Source: DATEGZ01 sp035519535 (lineage in GTDB: Bacteria > Acidobacteriota > Vicinamibacteria > Vicinamibacterales > SCN-69-37). Taken from it: DNA of 64,000 nt. The notes under the pieces are model-generated. The model had not been told where the DNA came from. It was given only the letters and a program-made list of their open reading frames with translations, and made no database searches. The translations under genes were made by a program, and so were the position numbers. Shown here piece after piece: positions 16,313 through 25,635 of the stretch (its first letter is position 1; the number at the start of each line of letters is the position of its first letter). Location: contig DATIWF010000062.1 of assembly GCA_035519535.1 (NCBI GenBank), positions 1-64,000 of the forward strand. Direction: 5' to 3'.

Positions 16313-17710
16313 ATGGGATCTGCGCTTGCCGCGCTCTTCTTGTTTCTGGCCGCACGGCCGGTCCCGGACCAGCCGGCTCAGCCGCCGGCGGCGACCCGCG
16401 TCTATCTCCCGAACACCGCAGACGAGGACTGGACGTTCCTCAAAGATCCGTCCAAGCGCACCGACTTCTGGGATCCCGTGAAGTACATTCCGCTCGGTGC
16501 CGACGACCGATCGCTCACGCTCAGCGGCGAGATTCGCTACCGTCCCGAGGGCCTGCGCATCCACGGCGTCGGCGCGCAACCGTCGACGACGGACAACTAC
16601 TTCCTGCAGCGATACCTGGTCGGCGCGGACCTTCACTTCAGCAAACAGATGCGGCTGTTCGGCGAGCTGCAGAGCGGGATCATCAACGGCAAGCTCGGGT
16701 CGCCGCGGCCGACCGATCGCGACAGCTTCGATCTTCATCAGGCGTTTTTCGAGTTTCGCCGGACGCTTGGCAACCAGCGCCTGTTCGGGATTCGGGCCGG
16801 GCGGCAGGAGCTCTCCGTCGGCAGCTCGCGACTGATCTCCGCGAGTCCGGGGCTGAACGTCAAGCGCAGCTTCGACGGCGTCAACGTGCAGTACCAGGCG
16901 GCGTCGTGGCGGCTGGTGGGTGCGGCCGCCGAGCTGGTGGAGCTCAGGCAGGGGGCGTTCAACGATCGGGCGCACGGCGGCCAGCACTTCTGGGGCGTGG
17001 CGGTGACGCGGCGGAGCCCGCGATTCAAGCGCGGCGACCTGGGTCTGTACTACCTGGGCATCGACCGGAAGCTCTCGATCTACGCGCAGGGCCTCGGTCC
17101 CGAATCCCGCCACACGATCGGCATGAAGTGGAGCGGCATCGGCACGCGGTTCGATCTCGACTACGACCTTGTGGGGCAGTGGGGACACTTCAACGGGGCG
17201 CCCGTGCGCGCGTGGGCGTTCGCGGCGGAAACCGGCTATCGACTGTCGTCCTCGCGTCTGGCGCCGCGGCTGAGCATTCGCACCGATCTCGCGTCGGGCG
17301 ATCGCGATCCGGCGAGCGCCCGTCTCGAGTCGTTCGACCCGCTGTTTCCGGGCAACTCGTACTCCGGCAACGTCGGTCTCTTCGGCCCGACGAACCTGAC
17401 GGATCTCACGCCCGCCTTCACCCTGCGGCCGGCGACGAAGCTCACGCTGGGCTTCGAGGCGCCGAGCTACTGGCGGACGTCGACCGGCGATGGGATCTAC
17501 GCGACCGACCTCCGCGTGCTGCTCCCGCCGGGCGTCGGTTCGGGCAAGTACGTCGGGACCAACCCGAGCGTCCTGGTGATCTACCAGGCGACGCACCATC
17601 TTCAGCTGCAAGGCGCGATCACGCGGATGCACGCGGGCGGCTTTCTCAGTGCGACATTCGTCGCGAAGGGATTCGGCTTCTACTCGGCGACCGCGCTCTA
17701 TCGCTTCTGA
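16313..17710 (+). CDS. Alginate-export-like outer-membrane beta-barrel
   Basis: A 465-residue protein with a short signal peptide (ALAALFLFLAARP). The early motif EDWTFLKDPSKRTDFWDPVKY is typical of alginate-export (AlgE-like) family proteins in Acidobacteriota and Proteobacteria. Alternating amphipathic strands and a final FGFYSATALYRF with terminal Phe mark an outer-membrane barrel. It is the last gene of the GT-C operon and overlaps the convergent cytochrome gene by 13 bp. True alginate substrate is unlikely; a pore for a polysaccharide or small acids is inferred. Confidence 0.85.
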   Translation: MGSALAALFLFLAARPVPDQPAQPPAATRVYLPNTADEDWTFLKDPSKRTDFWDPVKYIPLGADDRSLTLSGEIRYRPEGLRIHGVGAQPSTTDNYFLQRYLVGADLHFSKQMRLFGELQSGIINGKLGSPRPTDRDSFDLHQAFFEFRRTLGNQRLFGIRAGRQELSVGSSRLISASPGLNVKRSFDGVNVQYQAASWRLVGAAAELVELRQGAFNDRAHGGQHFWGVAVTRRSPRFKRGDLGLYYLGIDRKLSIYAQGLGPESRHTIGMKWSGIGTRFDLDYDLVGQWGHFNGAPVRAWAFAAETGYRLSSSRLAPRLSIRTDLASGDRDPASARLESFDPLFPGNSYSGNVGLFGPTNLTDLTPAFTLRPATKLTLGFEAPSYWRTSTGDGIYATDLRVLLPPGVGSGKYVGTNPSVLVIYQATHHLQLQGAITRMHAGGFLSATFVAKGFGFYSATALYRF

Positions 17711-20046
17711 CGGCTGCGGCGGATGTCCGCGAGCAGTGCGGCGGCGTCAGCGTCGCCGGGTGAAAGGTCCACGAGCCGGGTCGCGAGCATTTCGGCGCGC
17801 GCGAGGTCGCCGCTCTCGCGCACGTAGCTGACGAGCCCGGCCAGCACGGTGCGGTCGCCCGGGTGGGCGCGCCACGTGCGATCCAGCAGATCGATCGCCG
17901 CGGCGGGCCGGCCGGCGTCGTGCGTCGCCACGGCCAGCATGTACTGCGCAGTCGTGTCGTCGGGCGCGAGGGCCGCAGCGCGCGTGAGCTCGGCGACGGC
18001 GCCGGGCAGATCGTGCCGCCGCGCCAGCAGCAGTCCGAGCGCGTGGTGCAGCGACGCCGCCTCGGGGGTGCGCGCGAGCGCCTCCCGCAGCACGCGCTCG
18101 CCCTCATCGTCGCGCCCCTGCGAGCGGTAGAGATCGGCCAGGTTGACGGACGCCGGGGCGAAGTACGGTTCGAGACGACGGGCCGTCTCGTATTCCTGCC
18201 GGGCCCGATCGACGTCGCCGCGCTCGGCGTACAGCGCGCCGAGGTTCACGTGCGCGCCCGCCGAGTCCGCGTTGAAACGCTGCACGTCTTCCCACTCGGC
18301 GAGCGCGCGTGCGCGACGCGCCCGATCCGGTTCGGCCAGGGCGCCGTCGGGCGCCGTTGCCAGCGCGCGGGCGGCCTCGATGCGGACCGCGCGCACCGGG
18401 TCGGCGATGAGCGGCGCCAGCAGCGACGCCCGCGGCTGGACCGGCAACGCCCCGAGCACGTCGACCGCGGCCAGGCGGAGCAGCGCGTCTGGATCGCGCA
18501 GAGCCCGCTCGATGACCGGTCCAGACTGCCCGTCGATCCAGCGCGCCAGCAGCGAGACCGCCGTCGCCCGCACGATCCCCGGCGCCGCGTCGTCGGCGAC
18601 GACCGACAGCAAGCGCGATTCGGCGTCCGCGGCGGCGGTCCGCCCGGCGGCGAGCGCCTCTCCATAGTGCGGCGGCAGCGTCTGCGAGCCCATCCACACG
18701 GCAACCTGCGCGGCGGCCCACGCGGGCGGTCGATCGGCGTGGCACGCCGCGCACGCGTTGGGCGTGCCAATCTTCATGGTGAGGTCCGGCCGGGGCACGC
18801 GAAAACTGTGGTCGCGCCGATCGTCCACCGTCATGTACGTGCGCGTCGGCATGTGGCAAAAGACGCACTGGCTGCCCGCGGATCCCTCAGCATGGTGATG
18901 GTGCGCCGGCGACGCGAACTTCGAGGCGAGGTGACATCGCTGGCAGACCTCGTCGAGGTTCGACGCGATCTCCGGCCGGTGCGGCTCGTGACAGTCGCTG
19001 CACGTCACGCCCTTTGCATACATCTTGCTCTGCAGGAACGATCCGTACTCGTAGACCTCGTCCTTGATCTGGCCGTCGGCGAAGTACAGATCCTCCTCGA
19101 GGAGCGAGGGGCGATGCGTGTCGGCGAGCGGGCGACCGACATGGTAGTCGTCGGTCAACTGGGCGCGCCGGGAGTGGCAGCGCGCGCACATCTCGACTTC
19201 GACCCGCGACGTGCGCGGCCGGTCGCGATGCGCAAGGCCCGTCGACGGATCGAGGATCCACGAGGCGCCGTCATGTGCGCCGAGCGGCACCAGTCCGTCG
19301 TCCTCGCCCGGACGCCGCGGCGTGTTCGCGGCGCGGCCGCGCGCCCACGCGACGTGCTGCGAGCCGGCGCCATGGCACGCTTCACAGCCGACACTCAGAT
19401 CGCTCCACGTCGTCTCGTACCGGTCCTCCGCGGCGACGTACCGTTTGCGCAGATTCGTCGAGTGGCAGTCGGCGCACATGAAGTTCCAGTTCTGCGATCG
19501 GCTCGTCCAGTGCTGCACGTCACCCGCGCGAATCGGCGTCGCCGGATACAGGTGATACCAGCGCTGGCCCTTCGGCGCCGGCCGGTCGTCCCACGCCACG
19601 CCAAGGGCCTGCAAACGCCCGCCGGCAAGCGGCAGCAGGTATTGCTGGAGAGGGTAGACGCCGAAGGTGTACGCGACCTCGAAGTCCTGCGGCTTCCCGT
19701 CGGGGCCGTCCGTGCGAACGACGTACTTGCCGTTGCGCTGCGAGAAAGACGACGTCATGCCGTGCAGCGTGAACGTCTCCCCGGCGAATCTGGCCTCGAC
19801 GGTTGCGGAGGACGGCGCCTGCATCGCGCGCGCGTGCATCGACGGCTGCCAGCGCGCGGCCTCAATCGCGTGGCACTCGGCGCAGACCGCCGCGCCGACG
19901 AACGTCGCGCCCGCGTCGCTTTCGCGCGCCGCAGTCGCTGAAACGGCGTGCGAGGCGTCCCGCGCATGATGCCGGACCCACCACATGAGGCTGCCCGCGG
20001 CGATCAGCGCGATCACGCCGGCGCTCGTCCAGCGGGATGTCGTCAT
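17698..20046 (-). CDS. Octaheme c-type cytochrome fused to HEAT and TPR repeats
   Basis: A 782-residue protein with an N-terminal membrane anchor or signal at residues 8-25. It has eight CxxCH heme sites, in order CAECH, CADCH, CEACH, CARCH, CSDCH, CQRCH, CVFCH and CAACH, covering roughly residues 57-420. About 440-580 forms HEAT-like repeats (AAVDVLGALPV, RAVRIEAARALATA), and about 590-782 forms TPRs with AHVNLGALYAERGDVDRARQ. The cytochrome part belongs with periplasmic multiheme proteins annotated as NrfA-like or DmsE-like. The enzymatic role is unknown. It is divergent from the sulfatase gene with 50 bp between them. Confidence 0.88.
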   Translation of the reverse strand: MTTSRWTSAGVIALIAAGSLMWWVRHHARDASHAVSATAARESDAGATFVGAAVCAECHAIEAARWQPSMHARAMQAPSSATVEARFAGETFTLHGMTSSFSQRNGKYVVRTDGPDGKPQDFEVAYTFGVYPLQQYLLPLAGGRLQALGVAWDDRPAPKGQRWYHLYPATPIRAGDVQHWTSRSQNWNFMCADCHSTNLRKRYVAAEDRYETTWSDLSVGCEACHGAGSQHVAWARGRAANTPRRPGEDDGLVPLGAHDGASWILDPSTGLAHRDRPRTSRVEVEMCARCHSRRAQLTDDYHVGRPLADTHRPSLLEEDLYFADGQIKDEVYEYGSFLQSKMYAKGVTCSDCHEPHRPEIASNLDEVCQRCHLASKFASPAHHHHAEGSAGSQCVFCHMPTRTYMTVDDRRDHSFRVPRPDLTMKIGTPNACAACHADRPPAWAAAQVAVWMGSQTLPPHYGEALAAGRTAAADAESRLLSVVADDAAPGIVRATAVSLLARWIDGQSGPVIERALRDPDALLRLAAVDVLGALPVQPRASLLAPLIADPVRAVRIEAARALATAPDGALAEPDRARRARALAEWEDVQRFNADSAGAHVNLGALYAERGDVDRARQEYETARRLEPYFAPASVNLADLYRSQGRDDEGERVLREALARTPEAASLHHALGLLLARRHDLPGAVAELTRAAALAPDDTTAQYMLAVATHDAGRPAAAIDLLDRTWRAHPGDRTVLAGLVSYVRESGDLARAEMLATRLVDLSPGDADAAALLADIRRSRQKR

Positions 20047-20096
20047 CCGGCTGATATTATGTCGGGCGCATCGGTCACTGTTGGAGATCCCCCACG

Positions 20097-22493
20097 ATGA
20101 AGCGATCAGCGCCTCTGTTCGTCCTTGCTCTTTGTGTCGCGTGCAGCCAGAAAGAATCAGCGCCCGAGAACGTACTTCCCAGGCCCGAGGCGCCGTTCAA
20201 AGGCAAGATCGGGCGCACGGTGAGGGAGTCCACGCCGGACTTTCCCGCGGGCGTGCAGGCGCCCAAGGGCGCGCCCAACGTTCTGCTGATTCTGACCGAC
20301 GACGTCGGCTTCGGCGCCTCGAGCACCTTCGGCGGACCGATTCCGACGCCGACGATGGATCGGTTGGCGAAGAGCGGCCTGCGCTACACGCAGTTCCACA
20401 CGACGGCGCTGTGCTCGCCCACGCGCGCCGCGCTGCTGTCCGGACGCAATCATCACTCGGTCGCGACGGGCGTCATCATGGAGCTCGGCACCGGCTTCCC
20501 CGGCTACAACTCGATCATGCCGAAGAGCGCCGGCACGTTCGCGGAGGTGCTGAAGCAGAACGGGTACAACACGGCGTGGTACGGCAAGAACCACAACGTG
20601 CCCGACTGGATGTCGAGCCAGGCCGGGCCGTTCGACCTCTGGCCGACAGGTCTCGGGTTCGAGTACTTCTACGGCTTCATCGGCGGCGACGCGAACCAAT
20701 GGAACCCGGCGCTGTTCGAGAATACCCAGCCGATCGAGCCGCCCCACGACCAGAAGGACTACTTTTTCGATCGCGACATGGCCGACCACGCGATCGATCG
20801 CATTCGGCTGCTGCACTCGGTCGCGCCCGACAAGCCGTGGCTGCAGTACTACGCAACGGGCACCGCGCACGCGCCGCATCACGCGCCGCGGGACTGGATC
20901 GCGAAGTTCAAGGGGCAGTTCGACCAGGGCTGGGACAAGGTGCGCGAGGAGACCTTCGCACGGCAGAAGCAGCTGGGCGTGATCCCGCAGGACACGAAGC
21001 TCACGCCGCGGCCCGACGGGATTCCGTCGTGGGAGTCGCAGGACGCCGATCACAAGCGGGTCTACGCGCGGATGATGGAGGTGTACGCGGGCGCGCTGGC
21101 GCACGCCGACAGCCAGATTGGCCGCATCGTCGACGCCATTGACGACCTGGGCGAGCTCGACAACACGCTCGTGATCTACATCATGGGCGACAACGGCGCG
21201 AGCGCGGAAGGCAGCGCGCAGGGCCTGCTGAATGAAATGACGTTCTTCAACGGCATCCCGGAGGACTTCAAGGAGGTCGAACGGCGAATCGACGAGCTCG
21301 GCACGGACAAGACCTACAACCACTACCCGATCGGCTGGGCGCACGCGATGGACACGCCGTTTCAGTGGACGAAGCAGGTCGCCTCGCACTTCGGCGGCAC
21401 GCGCAACGGCCTCGTGATCTCCTGGCCGGCCCGCATCAAGGACAGAGGCGGGATCCGCACGCAATTCCACCACGTCATCGACGTCGCGCCGACGATCCTC
21501 GAGGCGGCGGGCGTGCAGGCGCCGTCCGTCCTGAACGGTGTGCCGCAGAAGCCAATCGAGGGCGTGAGCATGGTGTACACGTTCGACAGTCCCACTGCGC
21601 CGTCAGCGCACCGCACGCAGTACTTCGAGATGGCCGGCAACCGCGCGATCTACAGCGACGGGTGGGTCGCAGCGACGACCCCGCCGATCGCGCCGTGGGT
21701 GAGTACCGCGGAGGCGATCGACATCGACGCCTACAAGTGGGAGCTCTACCACGTCAGCGAGGACTTCTCCGAGGCTGTGAACCTGGCCGACAAGAATCCT
21801 GCGAAGCTCAGAGAGCTGCAGGATCTGTTCTGGAGCGAAGCCGCGAAGTACAACGTGCTGCCGATCGACAACAGTCGCATGGAGCGGATGGACGTCAGCA
21901 TTCGTCCGAGTCTGACGCGCGGCCGATCGGTCTTCACGTTCTATCCGGGCCAGACGCGGATCCCTGAAGGGAGCGCGCCGGACATGAAGAACAAATCGTG
22001 GAAGGTGGGCGCGGACGTGGACATTCCGGCGGGTGGCGCCGACGGCGTGATCGCGACGCAGGGCGGACGGTTCGCCGGCTGGGGCCTCTACCTGCTCGGC
22101 GGCAAGCCCGTGTTTCACTACAACCTCGCCGGCGTCCAGCGCTTCACCATTGCCGCCAGGGACAAGATCGCGCCCGGCCGGCACACGGTGCTCGTGGAGT
22201 TCAAGTACGACGGCGGCGGCATCGCCAAGGGCGGGGCGGTGACGATCAGGGTGGACGACAAGCCCGTCGCCCAGGGCCGCATCGAGCGCACGCTGCCGTT
22301 CCGCATGACCGTGGACGAGACGCTGGACATCGGCGAGGACACGGGCACGCCCGTCAGCGAGGACTACAAGGTGCCGTTCAAGTTCACCGGCACGCTGAAC
22401 CGGGTGCTCGTGCGGCTCGGCGACGAGAAGCTGAGCGCCGAGGATCAGGCGCAGATCAACCGGGCGCTCGCCGCGCTGGCGGCCGCGCGATAA
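20097..22493 (+). CDS. Lipoprotein arylsulfatase
   Basis: A 798-residue sulfatase. The lipobox LCVAC places the acylated cysteine at residue 16. The metal-binding start LLILTDDVGFG (Asp68 and Asp69) is followed by CSPTRAALLSGRNHH, in which Cys106 is the site converted to formylglycine; this needs a maturase that is not in the window. The family hydrolyses sulfate esters at the cell surface or periplasm. The C-terminal 200 residues form a beta-sandwich extension usual for long arylsulfatases. Start after a GGAG site at 20085-20088. Single-gene unit. Confidence 0.92.
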   Translation: MKRSAPLFVLALCVACSQKESAPENVLPRPEAPFKGKIGRTVRESTPDFPAGVQAPKGAPNVLLILTDDVGFGASSTFGGPIPTPTMDRLAKSGLRYTQFHTTALCSPTRAALLSGRNHHSVATGVIMELGTGFPGYNSIMPKSAGTFAEVLKQNGYNTAWYGKNHNVPDWMSSQAGPFDLWPTGLGFEYFYGFIGGDANQWNPALFENTQPIEPPHDQKDYFFDRDMADHAIDRIRLLHSVAPDKPWLQYYATGTAHAPHHAPRDWIAKFKGQFDQGWDKVREETFARQKQLGVIPQDTKLTPRPDGIPSWESQDADHKRVYARMMEVYAGALAHADSQIGRIVDAIDDLGELDNTLVIYIMGDNGASAEGSAQGLLNEMTFFNGIPEDFKEVERRIDELGTDKTYNHYPIGWAHAMDTPFQWTKQVASHFGGTRNGLVISWPARIKDRGGIRTQFHHVIDVAPTILEAAGVQAPSVLNGVPQKPIEGVSMVYTFDSPTAPSAHRTQYFEMAGNRAIYSDGWVAATTPPIAPWVSTAEAIDIDAYKWELYHVSEDFSEAVNLADKNPAKLRELQDLFWSEAAKYNVLPIDNSRMERMDVSIRPSLTRGRSVFTFYPGQTRIPEGSAPDMKNKSWKVGADVDIPAGGADGVIATQGGRFAGWGLYLLGGKPVFHYNLAGVQRFTIAARDKIAPGRHTVLVEFKYDGGGIAKGGAVTIRVDDKPVAQGRIERTLPFRMTVDETLDIGEDTGTPVSEDYKVPFKFTGTLNRVLVRLGDEKLSAEDQAQINRALAALAAAR

Positions 22494-22634
22494 AGACGAG
22501 GCGGTCGCGCCGTCACGGTACTCCGGGGGGAGCTTGGCGGGTAGGCGCGACAGGGCAAAGGCGGAAGGCAGAAGGCAAAGACCAGGACGGCCGGCGGGAG
22601 CGCACGCTATAGTTAATCCTCGGAGGTCGTGCGC

Positions 22635-24275
22635 ATGATGCGTGGCTGGGCCCGTCGCCCGACGGGCGCGATCGTGTGTGTCGCAATTCTTCTTGGTGTG
22701 GTCCTCATCGCTCGTGATTCTCGGGTGTCGGCGTTCCCCCAGCGCGCCGGCCTCGGCAACCCCCGCGAACCTGTTGTCAATCAGCGACCGGCGCCCGCGG
22801 CGTCGGCCGTGGACGTCGGCCAGCTGCAGCTCACCGGCGATCGCGTCGCAGCGTTCGTGGAGGCGTACACCCGGCATCTCGACTACCTGCCCGGCGAAGT
22901 CCTGGTGACGTTCAAGCCCGGGATGTCGACGTCGCAGCAGCAGCGCGCGCTCATGGCGCTGCGCAGCCGGCCGTCGGTGGACGACCTGCATTGGCTGCCG
23001 GGCACGACCACTGCGCTCCTGCGTGACGTCACGCAGCCGGACGCGAACGTCCTGGCGAGTCAGTTGAGCGAGCAGCCGGAAGTCGCGTCGGCCCAGCCGA
23101 ACTACCTGCGGCATCGCGCGGTGCAGCGCCAGCGGCGGATCGCGTCAACGACCGCGACGGCCGCTCCGCTTGGCACGCCGAACGATCCCGATTACGGCAA
23201 CTACCAGTGGAATTTCGGCATGCTCGACATGCCGCACGCCTGGGACATCCAGCCCGGCGGCAATTCGGGCCTCATCGTCGCGACGGTGGACACCGGCGTG
23301 ACAACCGTCACGCAATCGTTCACGTTCCCGCTCTTCACCGGGTCGGCGATCGAGACCGTCAGTCTGCCGTTCGCGGTGAGCCCGGACCTGCCGCAGTCGC
23401 GGATCGTGGGCCCAAAGGACTTCGTCTTCATGCCGAGCGGCGGGCCGGTGCTGGACTTCGACGGCCACGGCACGCACGTGAGCTCGACGATCGGCGAGGC
23501 GACCAACAACGGCATCCTGCTCGCCGGCATGGCCTACAACGTGCGCATCATGCCGGTGAAGGTGTGCCTCGGCTACTGGGAGCTGATGATCGCGAACGCC
23601 CAGGCGGGGATCACCGGGTTCCTGCCGCAGGACGTCGGCGGGTGCCCCGACGATGCCATCTCGTCGGGGATCCGGTACGCGACGGACAACGGCGCCAAGG
23701 TCATCAACATCAGCCTCGGCGGCGACTCGCCGGACACGATCGTCCGCGACGCGATCGCATACGCGGTCGCGCACGGCGCGTTCGTCGCCATCGCGATGGG
23801 CAACGACTTCGAGGACGGCAATCCGATCGACTACCCGGCGTTCTACGCGCCGCAGATCAACGGCGCGATGTCGGTCGCGGCCGTCAGCAAGTTCGCCAAT
23901 CACGCGTACTACTCGACGACGGGCAGCTACTGCGAGATCGCGGCGCCCGGCGGCGACGACCGCGACGCCAGCGGGCTCGATGCGGGATACGTCTGGCAGG
24001 TCACGCTCTACTATCCGGACCAGGATCCGGCGTTGAAAGTGCCGCGGTTCGATCGGCTCTACGGCATCGGCTACATCGGGACGTCGATGGCGACGCCGCA
24101 CGTCGCGGCGACGGCCGCGCTGCTCATGTCACAGGGCGTCACCGATCCTGCGGCCATCGAGGCGCTGATCACGAAGACCGCCAAGGACCTCGGCGCCAAG
24201 GGCAAGGACGACACGTTCGGGAACGGACTCATCCAGCCCAGGCCGGCGTTGTTCGGCTTCGGCGTCATCAAGTAG
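22635..24275 (+). CDS. Secreted subtilisin-family (S8) serine protease
   Basis: A 546-residue preproenzyme: signal peptide to about residue 40, then an inhibitor-like propeptide (PGEVLVTFKPGMSTSQQQ onward). The catalytic domain has Asp in IVATVDTGV, His in FDGHGTHVSSTIG and Ser in GTSMATPHVAATAAL. All three catalytic residues are present. The ATG at 22635 is chosen because GGAGGT at 22622-22627 is well placed for it and too close to the in-frame GTG at 22629. A TATAGT box lies at about 22608. The small barrel-like gene follows after 7 bp. Confidence 0.92.
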   Translation: MMRGWARRPTGAIVCVAILLGVVLIARDSRVSAFPQRAGLGNPREPVVNQRPAPAASAVDVGQLQLTGDRVAAFVEAYTRHLDYLPGEVLVTFKPGMSTSQQQRALMALRSRPSVDDLHWLPGTTTALLRDVTQPDANVLASQLSEQPEVASAQPNYLRHRAVQRQRRIASTTATAAPLGTPNDPDYGNYQWNFGMLDMPHAWDIQPGGNSGLIVATVDTGVTTVTQSFTFPLFTGSAIETVSLPFAVSPDLPQSRIVGPKDFVFMPSGGPVLDFDGHGTHVSSTIGEATNNGILLAGMAYNVRIMPVKVCLGYWELMIANAQAGITGFLPQDVGGCPDDAISSGIRYATDNGAKVINISLGGDSPDTIVRDAIAYAVAHGAFVAIAMGNDFEDGNPIDYPAFYAPQINGAMSVAAVSKFANHAYYSTTGSYCEIAAPGGDDRDASGLDAGYVWQVTLYYPDQDPALKVPRFDRLYGIGYIGTSMATPHVAATAALLMSQGVTDPAAIEALITKTAKDLGAKGKDDTFGNGLIQPRPALFGFGVIK

Positions 24276-24282
24276 GCCGCCG

Positions 24283-24984
24283 ATGCGACGAGCCGTCTTC
24301 ACGTTGCTGATCGTGTGTGTGGTGTTCGCGCCGGGGGTTTCGGCCGCCCAGACGCGTCCGACGCCGTCGTCCCCACAGCCGGCGCGCCGGCCCGCGCCGC
24401 CGCCGAAGAAGAAGGAGAAGGTCGGATTCCGCGCCTATGTCGGCGTGGACATCGAGGCGATGTCGGCGTCGCAGAGCTTCAAGGCGGTGACCGGGTCGTC
24501 GACGTTCATCGGGCCGTCCGGCGGCGTCGAGATCACTAATATCTGGCATACGGTGTTCGCGCGCGTCGCCTTTGCGCACGCGAGCAAGGACGGCCAGCGC
24601 GTCTTCGTCAACAACGGGACGGTCTTCCCGCTGAACATTCCGCTCAAGGTCGGCATGACGCCGATCGAGCTCGGCGGCGGGTTCCGGCGCGTCATGGACA
24701 AGAAGAAGCTCTGGACCGGATACGCCGGCGTGAGCGCGCTCTTCCTGAACTACTCGGAGACCTCCACGGGCGCGCTTGCCGGAGACGACACGCACCAGAC
24801 GTTCACCGGCGTCACGATTTTCGGCGGTGTCGATCGCGGGTTCCACAAGTACCTGATGACGGGCGTCGAGGCGCAGTATCGCAGCGTGCCGAACGCCCTC
24901 GGCACGGCCGGCGTCTCGCAGGCGTACAACGAGACGAACCTCGGCGGCTTCGCGGTGCGGATCTTCTTCGGGTTCAAGCGCTGA
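24283..24984 (+). CDS. Small outer-membrane beta-barrel-like protein
   Basis: A 233-residue protein with a signal peptide ending near GVSAAQ. A Pro-rich, Lys-rich linker (ARRPAPPPKKKEKVG) follows, then eight or so amphipathic strands (FRAYVGVDIEAMS, WTGYAGVSALFLNY, FAVRIFFGF). This suits a small OmpA/OmpW-like barrel. It is co-directional with the protease and 7 bp downstream, so co-transcribed. The 3' end overlaps the convergent reductase gene by 11 bp. Role unknown. Confidence 0.7.
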   Translation: MRRAVFTLLIVCVVFAPGVSAAQTRPTPSSPQPARRPAPPPKKKEKVGFRAYVGVDIEAMSASQSFKAVTGSSTFIGPSGGVEITNIWHTVFARVAFAHASKDGQRVFVNNGTVFPLNIPLKVGMTPIELGGGFRRVMDKKKLWTGYAGVSALFLNYSETSTGALAGDDTHQTFTGVTIFGGVDRGFHKYLMTGVEAQYRSVPNALGTAGVSQAYNETNLGGFAVRIFFGFKR

Positions 24985-25543
24985 CGCGATAGCTCGCGAG
25001 GACGCAGCCGCCCGCAAGCTGGCGGCACTCGGTGAGCGTCAGCGCCACGCGGCGGCCGGCATCGCGGAACACCGGCACGCCCGATCCCAGAAGGATCGGG
25101 TGGATGTTCAGACCGACTTCATCGACCAGACCGGCCGCGAGGAGCGACGTCGCAAGCTCGCCGCCGCCCATGAGGCACATGCGTCCGCCCGGCTGGGATT
25201 TGAGGCGGCGGACGAAGCCGGCCGCATCCTCGCGCACGAGTTCCACGCCGGCCGCGTCGATCGACTCGAGGGTGCGCGAGAAGACGTAGGTGTGCATCTT
25301 CGGCGGCTTCGACGGCCGCCGATCGGCCGGCGGCCGGCGTGCCGGCTTCGGTCGGGCGGGGGACTGGGCTGCGGCGAAGGCCCAGGTCTTGCGGCCCATC
25401 AGGATCGTATCCACGCCTTTCCAGTACGCGGCCATCACGGCCTGGACGTCCGGGCTGAAGATCAGCCAGTCGATCGATCCGTCCGGCCCGGCCAGAAAGC
25501 CGTCGAGACTGATCGCCCCGCCGTAGGTGAGGGTGCGCGCCAT
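24974..25543 (-). CDS. Dihydrofolate-reductase-family (RibD C-terminal-like) oxidoreductase
   Basis: A 189-residue protein. Its features are GGAISLDGFLAGPDGSIDWL at the start, the nucleotide-binding VDTILMGRKTWAF, and the later CLMGGGELATSLLAAGLVDEV, all diagnostic of the RibD_C/DHFR-like fold that uses NADPH. An inserted Pro/Lys/Arg-rich segment (residues 63-80) is unusual. The physiological substrate is unknown. It is divergently transcribed from a TetR gene with a short AT-rich intergenic region, and that regulator is the obvious candidate to control it. Confidence 0.85.
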   Translation of the reverse strand: MARTLTYGGAISLDGFLAGPDGSIDWLIFSPDVQAVMAAYWKGVDTILMGRKTWAFAAAQSPARPKPARRPPADRRPSKPPKMHTYVFSRTLESIDAAGVELVREDAAGFVRRLKSQPGGRMCLMGGGELATSLLAAGLVDEVGLNIHPILLGSGVPVFRDAGRRVALTLTECRQLAGGCVLASYRVSA

Positions 25544-25581
25544 CGCTCGCCTCCGCGTGTGGTCCCGATATAACTAAATGC

Positions 25582-25616
25582 CTGTTGAGAAATGATACTA
25601 TTCGCCCGTTTAGAAA
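25582..25616. promoter_or_regulatory. Candidate TetR operator: spaced direct repeats
   Basis: CTGTTGAGAAA at 25582-25592 and CCGTTTAGAAA at 25606-25616 are near-repeats 24 bp apart in the AT-rich divergent region between the reductase and TetR genes. Functional assignment is inference from position. Confidence 0.35.
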
Positions 25617-25635
25617 CTGTCAAGCCCGGCCGACG

